In this document: positions 34,929 through 42,903 of the stretch, one piece after another
Numbering within the stretch: the stretch's first letter is position 1
Layout: each line of letters begins with the position of its first letter
Assembly: GCF_039993895.1 (NCBI RefSeq)
Contig: NZ_CP121194.1
Location: forward strand, 496,001 to 560,000
Direction of reading: 5' to 3'
Source of the DNA: Edaphobacter paludis
Lineage (GTDB): Bacteria; Acidobacteriota; Terriglobia; Terriglobales; Acidobacteriaceae
DNA: 64,000 bases
Notes under the pieces: model-generated
Seen by the model: the letters and a program-made list of their open reading frames with translations, nothing else
What the model was told of the DNA's origin: nothing
Databases searched by the model: none
Program-made: the position numbers and the translations under genes

Positions 34929-37682
34929 CTATTCGTCTGCCGCTCCGAGAACCTCGCGAATGCCGCCATCGCGCCCCAGCAAAAACGTAGTCAGGCCAAA
35001 CTCATCCGTGCGGTAAAGCCGCGTATGTGCCGCTGCAATTCGGTCGATCACCTCTACCTTCGGATGCCCGAAGGTATTTCCCTTACCCACAGAAATCACC
35101 GCATCTTCCGGAGACGCCTCGGCAAAGAACTGAGAGGTCGTTGAGCTATTGCTCCCATGATGGCCCACCTTCAGCAGAGTTACTGCCTTTATCCGTCCAT
35201 CCGCCACCATGGCCCGCTCACTCGGAGCCTCTGCATCTCCCTCCAGCAACGCCGAGGCCTTTCCATATTGCATCCGCATCACCAGAGAGTCATCATTTAC
35301 CGGAACCCCGTCATTTCTGTAACTCGCCTCCGGGGCAAGCACCGAGACCTCAGTCCCACCCCAAGGCAAATCCTCCCCGGCATGAAGGTGCCGCACCACC
35401 ACCCCAAGCTCTTTCGCTTCAGCCAGCAAAGCCCTGTAGGCCTCCGAATCCGGATCGATCCCCACCCACAACTCCCTCGGGCGAAAGTCTCGCATCACGG
35501 CTGGCATACCGCCCATGTGGTCGCTATGCGCATGGCTCAGTGCAATCACATCCAGCCGCCGAATGCGCCGCGACCAAAGATACGGGGCCACCACCTCCTC
35601 ACCCACATCGAACCCGCTCACCACCGCCGCCGCTTCTGACGGCCCACCCACCGGGCCGCCCGCATCCACCAGCATCGTCCGTCCCTCCGGACTTACCACC
35701 AGAAGGGAATCCCCTTGCCCGACGTCAATCGCCGTGACCTCCATCACTCCCGGCGAAGTTACCGCCCGCTCCGGTAACAACACCATCAAGGCAATCAGCG
35801 GCAGCACAGCGATAGCCACCCAGCTCCACACTCTCGATCTCCTTACCGCCCAACAGCAAAATCCGCAACCCACCACCGCAAGCAAAGCCACCCACCAGAC
35901 CGGCCCCGGAACCCTCATATCCGCCGCCTGAATCTGACTTACGTGTCCAATCACACCTCGAATCCCATGAAGCAAAGCTGCCGTCACCGCCCCCGGAATC
36001 ACAGCCAGCACGGGACTCACGAGCGCCGCGCAAAATGTCACCAATGCCAGTGGAGCCAGCACCGCCACCAGCGGCACGCTCAGCATATTCGCAGGCAGCG
36101 CAAACATCGTTGCTCGATGAAAGTACATGGCCATCGGCAGCACCATTAACGTTTCCACCACTACTCCGATCAGCACCAGCTCCAACGCCCAGAATCCGCA
36201 CCGCACCATGTACGCCGGAATCCCACGCGCCCATCGCCCCAGCAAGCCTGCGAATGCGTCGCCCCAGACCCGCAGCATTACGCGAAACTGCGCTACCCGA
36301 GGTCGTAGACGCACATCCTCCCACTCGTCCCAAAGCTGCCGCGCCGCCCGCGCATAGTCTCCCGGGCCGCGCTCCCACAGCGGAACCGCAATTCCACCAA
36401 TCGCTACAATCGCCAGAAACGTCATCTGAAAGCTCGCCTCAAACAAGCTGCCCGGAGTCCATACCAGTACCCCCAGCGCCGCTGCACCCAACGCATTCAG
36501 CACGTTTCTGTCTCGCGATAGCAACCGCGCCACAAGAAAGATAACGATCATCCAAAAAGCCCGCTGCATGGGAACCCCAAACCCGGTCAGCAACGCATAA
36601 CCAGCCGTTAGCCCAATCGTCAATAGCGTGGCCAGCCACTCGCTCAGCCTCAGCCGCCGTGCCATCCAGAAAACCAGCCCCGCCAGCAGCGCTACATGCA
36701 TCCCCGAAACCACGAAGAGGTGAAACGACCCCGTCCGCTCAAATCCCAGCCGCAACGCGCGGTTCAATCCGGAGCGGTCGCCAAACAGCATGGCATTCAG
36801 CATCCCCGCATCGTCTGCGCTCAACCGCAACGCAGGAGGCATCCGCCGGTTCGCACCCGACCGGACATATCCCGAAATCCTGTCCGCCGCCCAGCTCTGC
36901 GTCGCATACACCCTACACTGCAGGTCACGCGTACCCTCTCCCAGCAGAGTTACCTTACTGGCCTTGACCGTCGCATGAAACCCCAAGCCCTGTCCCAGCA
37001 AATAGTCCGCATACTGCCAGGCTCCCGGGTCGCGATACCGCTCCGGCACCTTCAATCGCATCGGCCCTTCAATGACATCACCGCACTTCAAATCGGGTAA
37101 CGTGGCTGCATTCGCCAGTACCGTGACCCGCACCCCACCATCCACCGAGACCATCCGCGAAATGTCCGGCGTCAAATACTCCACGTCCTGCACCTGCAAG
37201 TCGACCGAGACAGCCTCTGCCGCGTCGGGCTCCTTCTCCAGCCACCATGCCGGATCATTATCCTGATCGACAGCCTTCTGACGAGGAGGCAGCTTCCGCA
37301 CCCTCACCACGCGCCCCCTCACCTGTCTGCTCAACCCATCGGCATAGTTCTGCAAAGCGGTCTGCGGAATTGGAACCGGCTGTACCTCGGCACACCACAT
37401 TCCCACCACCATCCAGACCGCAGCCACCGGTAAAATTGCAACCCGAAGGGACCATCGCAACCCAACGATAGCTAGCCCCGCCAGAAAAGCCAAAGCCACC
37501 AGCAGCACCACCGCTGGCTGCCGGTTCCGTGCCATGACTTCACCCAGTGCAAACCAGACTGCCGCAGCCAGCAGAGGAGCCCGCCCAAACCGCAGCCGCT
37601 CGACCCCAGTCCACCTCCAAAGCGCAGGATCAGGCCCACCACTCGCGTTGTCAGTTTTTAGAGCTCTGCTAACTGACCGCAT
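34929..37682 (-). CDS. comEC: ComEC/Rec2 DNA-uptake channel
   Basis: ComEC moves single-stranded DNA across the inner membrane in natural transformation. The 917-residue protein has the full domain order: N-terminal helices and DUF4131 (about 30-240), the multi-helix Competence domain (about 280-600, with FHLFVVSGMHVALLAGL), and a C-terminal MBL-fold nuclease-like domain (DVGQGDSLLVVSPEGRTMLVD split here, then SHAHSDHMGG and VGHHGSN). It is the last gene of the nadC-birA-coaX run, 28 bases after the rlmD-like gene. No other competence gene is in the window. Confidence 0.94.
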   Translation of the reverse strand: MRSVSRALKTDNASGGPDPALWRWTGVERLRFGRAPLLAAAVWFALGEVMARNRQPAVVLLVALAFLAGLAIVGLRWSLRVAILPVAAVWMVVGMWCAEVQPVPIPQTALQNYADGLSRQVRGRVVRVRKLPPRQKAVDQDNDPAWWLEKEPDAAEAVSVDLQVQDVEYLTPDISRMVSVDGGVRVTVLANAATLPDLKCGDVIEGPMRLKVPERYRDPGAWQYADYLLGQGLGFHATVKASKVTLLGEGTRDLQCRVYATQSWAADRISGYVRSGANRRMPPALRLSADDAGMLNAMLFGDRSGLNRALRLGFERTGSFHLFVVSGMHVALLAGLVFWMARRLRLSEWLATLLTIGLTAGYALLTGFGVPMQRAFWMIVIFLVARLLSRDRNVLNALGAAALGVLVWTPGSLFEASFQMTFLAIVAIGGIAVPLWERGPGDYARAARQLWDEWEDVRLRPRVAQFRVMLRVWGDAFAGLLGRWARGIPAYMVRCGFWALELVLIGVVVETLMVLPMAMYFHRATMFALPANMLSVPLVAVLAPLALVTFCAALVSPVLAVIPGAVTAALLHGIRGVIGHVSQIQAADMRVPGPVWWVALLAVVGCGFCCWAVRRSRVWSWVAIAVLPLIALMVLLPERAVTSPGVMEVTAIDVGQGDSLLVVSPEGRTMLVDAGGPVGGPSEAAAVVSGFDVGEEVVAPYLWSRRIRRLDVIALSHAHSDHMGGMPAVMRDFRPRELWVGIDPDSEAYRALLAEAKELGVVVRHLHAGEDLPWGGTEVSVLAPEASYRNDGVPVNDDSLVMRMQYGKASALLEGDAEAPSERAMVADGRIKAVTLLKVGHHGSNSSTTSQFFAEASPEDAVISVGKGNTFGHPKVEVIDRIAAAHTRLYRTDEFGLTTFLLGRDGGIREVLGAADE

Positions 37683-37710
37683 CCACCATCCATTGCACCG
37701 CCTTCATAAG

Positions 37711-39036
37711 TTAGAGGCGGCGCAGAATCACAACTGTCTCCTGGTGAAACGTCTGTGGAAACATATCGACAAGATGTAACTCATTGATTCTGTAGCCGAA
37801 GTCTACCAGAGCCTTCAAATCGCGCCCCAAAGTTACCGGGTCGCAGGAGACATAAACTATCTCTCTGGCCTTCAATCGCCCCAGCAGCTCGCAAACCTCC
37901 GCGCCTACTCCGGCACGTGGGGGGTCCATCACCACCAGATCCGGCCTCTCCCGTTGCACCACCGCCCCACGCAGAAACTCCAGGGTGGTCGCCGCAATTG
38001 CTCGCCTTCCGGGTCCTTTGAAGGTCTTCGCCAGATCGTCCGCCGCAGCTTCCACCGCGACGACTTCGTCGAACCCTGCTTTCAAGGCCCGTGAAAAAAG
38101 TCCCACTCCGGCATACAGATCCCAGGCCAGCGCCCCGCTGCGACCATGCGCGACGATCCGCACCAACTCCTCCACTAGAAAGCGATTCACCTGAAAAAAT
38201 CCGCCGCGGCTGACCCAATATTTTTCTCCTGCCGCCGCGTAGCTCAACCCCTCGGCCCCCCATGCGGCTATTGGTCGCGGTCTCTCCATCCGTCGCCCCT
38301 GCAGCGAGCCTTCTGGCCTCAGCATCATCACACCAGCGCCTGCCAACTCCGGCAACAATCCTTGCAAGCACTCACAAAAAGTATCGAATCCCGAAACTGG
38401 AGATGGAACCTGATTCTGCCGCACATACACCGTCATCTGTAACGCGCGTGCATCTTTCGTCGTAAAGAACTCAATCTCCGCCGCCGCTCTTACCCACCTC
38501 GCCGTGTCAGCATCTTCCGCTAGCTTCAACACTGCCTCGGCCGCACGCCACAACACCGGCGCTGCAATGGGGCACTCCTTCACCGGCAGAAACTCATTCG
38601 ACGCCCGCCGCAGGTACCCAACCCGCGGCGAACCTTCTACGTCAGCCACGCGCAGCCGTATGCGATTCCGATAACCCCACGCCTCGCTCGCGTGAACCTG
38701 CACCTCCGGCAAGTCCACCAGGGCCGCCCGCTCAAGCGTCTCCCGCAGAATCAGAGTCTTCAACTCAAGCTGTGTTTCATACTTCGCATGTTGATAGTGA
38801 CATCCGCCACACGCCCCAAAGTGCACGCAGTTCGGCTGCGCCCGCTCATTCGAAGCCTCCAGAACCTGGATCAACTCTGCATCCGCAAAGCCGTTCCTGC
38901 TCTCCTTCAGGCGAGCCTCGACCAACTCTCCCGGCAGTGTAAACGGAACAAAGACGGTCTTCCCGGCACCCTCTTCTTCTGTTTGATGAGCCAACCCAGC
39001 CCCACCATAAACCACCTTCTCAATTCTTACCTTCAT
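37711..39036 (-). CDS. RNA (uracil-5) methyltransferase, RlmD/RumA-like
   Basis: The 441-residue SAM-dependent enzyme methylates C5 of uridine in RNA, most likely 23S rRNA. It has an N-terminal TRAM-like domain, four cysteines for a 4Fe-4S cluster (Cys70, Cys76, Cys79 in CVHFGACGGC plus Cys in VKECP), FFQVN, the SAM motif DLYAGVGLFS, DPPRAG and the catalytic Cys in YVSCDP. Start at ATG 39036 gives the usual MKVRIEKVVYGG beginning; a GTG at 39060 is possible. Exact target base is not certain. Confidence 0.9.
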   Translation of the reverse strand: MKVRIEKVVYGGAGLAHQTEEEGAGKTVFVPFTLPGELVEARLKESRNGFADAELIQVLEASNERAQPNCVHFGACGGCHYQHAKYETQLELKTLILRETLERAALVDLPEVQVHASEAWGYRNRIRLRVADVEGSPRVGYLRRASNEFLPVKECPIAAPVLWRAAEAVLKLAEDADTARWVRAAAEIEFFTTKDARALQMTVYVRQNQVPSPVSGFDTFCECLQGLLPELAGAGVMMLRPEGSLQGRRMERPRPIAAWGAEGLSYAAAGEKYWVSRGGFFQVNRFLVEELVRIVAHGRSGALAWDLYAGVGLFSRALKAGFDEVVAVEAAADDLAKTFKGPGRRAIAATTLEFLRGAVVQRERPDLVVMDPPRAGVGAEVCELLGRLKAREIVYVSCDPVTLGRDLKALVDFGYRINELHLVDMFPQTFHQETVVILRRL

Positions 39037-39081
39037 CCGTTGCTGTCCTTCTTCGCTCACTCAGACACCGGCTAGGGGGTT

Positions 39082-39798
39082 CTATTCATGGCTCATATAA
39101 AAAAGGCTCAGCCTCGGCAGCTTCCACGCTTCCAGCATCCGCTTCTGTAGAAACTGCTGCTGGACCTGTTTGATCTGTACTGCCTGCATCTTCCCCTTGT
39201 ACGGCGCAAGCTCACGCGCAGCCTGTTCCCGAAGTCCCACCATCTCCTCTTCAGGCGCAGCCATCAGCAGAGCCGCAAACAGCTTCTCCTCCAGCACCGT
39301 CAGCGTCCGGTCGAGCTCTTCGAGCGACATCACCGGGTCAGCAACCAGCCCCAAAGCCAGCGCTCGCAGCCGTGCCGCGACCTCTACCGCGACTGCATCT
39401 GCCGGTGCGCTCAACTTCGCCCTCTCGAGGATAACCGCGTTTGCTTCGAGATAGCGCCCCACCCGTTCCGTCTCAAAGCCACTCTCCGCTGCCTCTGCCC
39501 CGGCGGCAGAAACTGCTCCAATCGCGGCCTCGCGCGCCTGTTCCACTGCTTCCATCACACTCTGCGCGCACCATGCAAGCCCATTCACCTTCCGCGCCCT
39601 GCCCGCAGCCCGTAACACCTTGGCATCATGCTTATCAAACGCGTTATCAATGCCGCGCAGCACAGCCTCCAGAGGAATGCCCGCCTCGCGCCACGTCTCA
39701 ATCAGCGCCCAGTCCAGCGTGGACAGCATCAGCAGTGACCCGCGCCGCTGCTGAAACCGCTCCTCGATCTCCGTAAAGTAATTGAAATAGTTCTGCAT
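39082..39798 (-). CDS. Helical protein of unknown function
   Basis: The 238-residue protein is Ala/Glu/Leu-rich and almost wholly helical by eye, with no membrane segment, signal peptide or catalytic motif that I recognise. Trp-Leu-type segments occur in MLSTLDWALIETWREAGIPLEAVLRGID. It lies between coaX (6 bases away) and the rlmD-like gene, so it belongs to the nadC-birA-coaX operon. Position suggests a cofactor or translation-linked role, but that is only inference. Confidence 0.7.
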   Translation of the reverse strand: MQNYFNYFTEIEERFQQRRGSLLMLSTLDWALIETWREAGIPLEAVLRGIDNAFDKHDAKVLRAAGRARKVNGLAWCAQSVMEAVEQAREAAIGAVSAAGAEAAESGFETERVGRYLEANAVILERAKLSAPADAVAVEVAARLRALALGLVADPVMSLEELDRTLTVLEEKLFAALLMAAPEEEMVGLREQAARELAPYKGKMQAVQIKQVQQQFLQKRMLEAWKLPRLSLFYMSHE

Positions 39799-39804
39799 GG
39801 ATAT

Positions 39805-40653
39805 CTAAGCGTGCGGCTGTTTGTTCTCTAATGCAACAGTCCCGCGCTTCCTGTGCCGGTCAAGATTGCGCTCATAGACAATCCGCAATCCCGTCAAGGT
39901 CAGCATCTCATCGACCGCCCCGATATACTTTGACCCTTCGGCGATCAGTTTCGCCAGGCCACCCGTGGCAACGGTCTTCGTCCCGGGCCCCGTCTCCGCG
40001 ATCATCCGTTCTAAAATCCCATCCACGAGCCCGATATAGCCGTAGTATAAGCCGATCTGAATGTTATCGACCGTTCCTGTTCCAATCACCTTCAGCGGCT
40101 TCTTCACGCTGATCCGGGGCAGCCGCGCCGCGCGGGCAAACAACGCATCAGCAGAGATTCCTAATCCGGGTGCAATCGCCCCTCCCATAAACTCGCCCTT
40201 CTTCGAGATCACATCGAAGGTCGTCGCGGTGCCCATGTCCACTACGATCGTCGGTCCGCCAAATCGTTCGAACGCTGCAACGCAGTTCACAATTCGGTCT
40301 GCGCCGACCTCTGTCGGATTGTCCGTCAACACCGGAAGCCCGGTCTTCACCCCCGGCTCGATGAACAACGGCTTCACATGAAAATAAACCTCGCAGACCT
40401 GGCGCAGCGTCGAATCCAGGGGAGGCACGACCGACGAGACCGCAATCCCGTCCACCACTCCAATCTCCAACCCTCTCAGCCCAAACAAATTCCGCAGCAG
40501 CACGCCAAACTCATCTACCGTCTGCTTCGCCGGAGTCGTAATTCTCCAGTTCGCAACCAGCTCTGTAACGGCAGCGTCAGTGGAGTTTCCGTCTCCGAGC
40601 CGGTAAAGCCCAAGCACGGTATTTGTATTGCCGACATCCATCACCAACAGCAT
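39805..40653 (-). CDS. coaX: Type III pantothenate kinase
   Basis: CoaX phosphorylates pantothenate, the first step to coenzyme A, and unlike CoaA is not inhibited by CoA. The 282-residue protein has the ASKHA-fold motifs DVGNTNTVLGLY at the N-terminus, GADRIVNCVAA, and DMGTATTFD. It lies 15 bases after birA. Grouping with nadC and birA makes a cofactor (NAD, biotin use, CoA) operon. Confidence 0.96.
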   Translation of the reverse strand: MLLVMDVGNTNTVLGLYRLGDGNSTDAAVTELVANWRITTPAKQTVDEFGVLLRNLFGLRGLEIGVVDGIAVSSVVPPLDSTLRQVCEVYFHVKPLFIEPGVKTGLPVLTDNPTEVGADRIVNCVAAFERFGGPTIVVDMGTATTFDVISKKGEFMGGAIAPGLGISADALFARAARLPRISVKKPLKVIGTGTVDNIQIGLYYGYIGLVDGILERMIAETGPGTKTVATGGLAKLIAEGSKYIGAVDEMLTLTGLRIVYERNLDRHRKRGTVALENKQPHA

Positions 40654-40668
40654 CGCAATCTCGCCTCG

Positions 40669-41481
40669 TTACCCTTCCCGAACCCCGCCTGAAAGCACGG
40701 TATGCAGTACGCCATCGTCCCCATCAACCAACAAAAATCCGCGTCCATCGAGCCCTGCCGTCACGCCAGTATAGCCGCCGCCTTCGTCCACCTTGACGCG
40801 CTTGCCGCGCACCCAGCTCGAAGCGCTGGCAAACCGCTGCAATAACCCGGCACCGACCTGCCGCTCCCGATGTTCCTGCATCAGAAGTTCAATTTCCTCA
40901 TCCAACGCCCGCAGCAACGCTATCAACAACGCTTCCCGTGAAACCTCGCCCCGGCTCTCCATTCGCAACGAAGTAGCCAGTGCTTCGATCTCGGCAGGAA
41001 ACGCGGCATGGTTCACGTTGATGCCAATGCCAATTACCGCATATCGCAGCATCGCTACTTCCACATCCTGAGCCGGAGAGGCGGCAGTCTCGACCAGTAT
41101 TCCGCCGCATTTGCGTCCATTCAGCAGCAGATCGTTCGGCCACCGAATATCCACTGCGATTTCTGCCACCTCAGCAATCGCGGCCTGCGCCGCCAACCCC
41201 GTGGACAGTGGAAGCCATAAAGCCATCGTCATTGGTAGAGCGAGAGCGACCAGCGCACTCGCGTAAAGCCCATCGCCTGCTGCCGAATGCCAGCTATGGC
41301 CACCCCGCCCACGGCCTGCCGTCTGCTCATCGGCAACCCAGACACCGGCGCGCGCACCAGACTGCGCCGCCTCCAGCGCCAGCGCATTCGTCGATCCGAC
41401 AGAAGGGAAGTGCAACACGCGCCCAGAGAAGGTCGTTCCAGCAAGACCCGCGTCCACCGCAGCTAAATCAAACGTAGTCAA
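40669..41481 (-). CDS. birA: Biotin-acetyl-CoA-carboxylase ligase
   Basis: The enzyme joins biotin to the carboxyl-carrier protein of acetyl-CoA carboxylase. The 270-residue protein has the biotin/ATP loop GRGRGGHSW, followed by WPNDLLLNGRKCGGILVE and GIGINVN. There is no N-terminal helix-turn-helix, so it is the monofunctional type that does not act as a repressor. It precedes coaX in the operon and is 69 bases after nadC. Confidence 0.95.
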   Translation of the reverse strand: MTTFDLAAVDAGLAGTTFSGRVLHFPSVGSTNALALEAAQSGARAGVWVADEQTAGRGRGGHSWHSAAGDGLYASALVALALPMTMALWLPLSTGLAAQAAIAEVAEIAVDIRWPNDLLLNGRKCGGILVETAASPAQDVEVAMLRYAVIGIGINVNHAAFPAEIEALATSLRMESRGEVSREALLIALLRALDEEIELLMQEHRERQVGAGLLQRFASASSWVRGKRVKVDEGGGYTGVTAGLDGRGFLLVDGDDGVLHTVLSGGVREG

Positions 41482-41550
41482 AATTCATCCCGTAAAAGGA
41501 AAGAATGTCCGTGTTCCTTCGCGCAAATCCGCGGTCTATTCACGCCGCTC

Positions 41551-42435
41551 TCAGTAAACATCCGCCGTAATCTTCATGCTCAAATCCACAGCCACAGCTG
41601 AGTGCGTCAGCGCGCCCACCGAAATGAAATCCACACCCGTCAGCGCGTAGTCTCGCACTGTCTTCAAATTCATATTGCCCGAAGCCTCAATCGGCGCGCC
41701 CGGCAGCCCAGCACGAATCTGCTTCACCGCCTTCTTCACTACCGCAGGCGTCATATTGTCCAGCAGAATCGATTCCGCCCCACCCGCAATTGCCTGCTCC
41801 AGTTCCGTCTGGCTGCGTACCTCGACCTGCACAATCTGCCCGGGTTTGCGCCCTTTGAGCGCTCGCTCCAGCGTCACAGGAAGGCCTCCGCCGAGCGAGA
41901 TGTGGTTGTTCTTAATCAGGATTCCGTCCTGTAGATCCAGCCGGTGATTCACGCCGCCGCCGCAGCAGACAGCGTATTTATCCAGCGCCCGAAGCCCCGG
42001 AATCGTCTTTCGCGTATCCAGAATCTTCGCCTGGGTTCCGGCAACGGCCTTCACAAACTGGTTCGTCAGCGTCGCAATGCCGCTCATACGCTGCATCAGA
42101 TTCAGGGTCACGCGCTCGCATGACAGGATTGCCGAAGCATTATGCCGAATCACCGCCAGCGATTGTCCCTTCTTCACGCGCACGCCGTCGAAGATCTCCG
42201 GATGGCTCACCACCTCGAACCGTCCCAGCGGTGTCGACGACATCTTCGAAAAGATATCCAAAATCGCTGGAATGCATCCCAGCCCTGACACTACGCAGTC
42301 TTCCCTGGCAATAATCGTGCCCGAAGCACGTAGCCCCCTGTCGATGGTCAGCGCCGTCGTCACATCGTTGGCGACCTTATCTTCCACCAGCGCCGCTTCA
42401 AGAATCGTTCGTATCCGTTTACTCTTCCAGTCCAT
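41551..42435 (-). CDS. nadC: Nicotinate-nucleotide pyrophosphorylase
   Basis: NadC converts quinolinate and PRPP to nicotinate mononucleotide in NAD synthesis. The 294-residue protein has the family segments NLMQRMSGIATLT, ILDTRKTIPGLRALDKYAV with HRLDLQDGILIKNNHI, and ILLDNMTP near the C-terminus. It is the first gene of the minus-strand cofactor operon. nadA and nadB are not in view. Confidence 0.96.
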   Translation of the reverse strand: MDWKSKRIRTILEAALVEDKVANDVTTALTIDRGLRASGTIIAREDCVVSGLGCIPAILDIFSKMSSTPLGRFEVVSHPEIFDGVRVKKGQSLAVIRHNASAILSCERVTLNLMQRMSGIATLTNQFVKAVAGTQAKILDTRKTIPGLRALDKYAVCCGGGVNHRLDLQDGILIKNNHISLGGGLPVTLERALKGRKPGQIVQVEVRSQTELEQAIAGGAESILLDNMTPAVVKKAVKQIRAGLPGAPIEASGNMNLKTVRDYALTGVDFISVGALTHSAVAVDLSMKITADVY

Positions 42436-42493
42436 TCTGTAATCCTAAACCCGTCGTCCGCATCTCAATGGAAGCACTTTCGAGGAAGCAGCC

Positions 42494-42898
42494 ATGCTCA
42501 TGTCCCTGCATCGCCAATTCGCCTACCTCTTCCTGCTCGCGCTGCCGATTGCCTGCGCCTCATGGACCGTTACCCACGAAGAGGTCTTCCGGGAACCCCG
42601 CGAATGGTGCAAGGACAGGAGCCAGAACTGCCATCCTCTTCCCGTTCGGAAATTTTTCTATCTATTTACCTGCGAATATTGTTTCAGCCACTATATAGCG
42701 GCCTTTTTCCTCATCATCACGCAGTTCCAGATGCTGTACGATGGCTGGCGCGGCTATCTCATCGCCTGGTTTGCCCTGGTCTGGGTCGCCAATATCTATA
42801 TGAGCTTCTTCAACCGCCTGCGCCTCGACATCAAGCACGAAAATGTAGCTATCGCCACCGACGAGATCGTCAAAGAGAAGGTCCAAGCCCAGCCATAG
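42494..42898 (+). CDS. Small membrane protein with CxxC motif
   Basis: 134 residues, with three to four hydrophobic segments (FAYLFLLALPIACASW, FFYLFTCEYCFSHYIAAFF, YLIAWFALVWVANIYM). Two further Cys occur in a loop (WCKDRSQNC) and a CEYC pair sits at the edge of the second helix, which could bind metal or form disulfides. I do not recognise a family. GAGGA lies 7 bases before the ATG. It is divergent from nadC and converges with valS. Confidence 0.65.
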   Translation: MLMSLHRQFAYLFLLALPIACASWTVTHEEVFREPREWCKDRSQNCHPLPVRKFFYLFTCEYCFSHYIAAFFLIITQFQMLYDGWRGYLIAWFALVWVANIYMSFFNRLRLDIKHENVAIATDEIVKEKVQAQP

Positions 42899-42903
42899 GC
42901 AAG

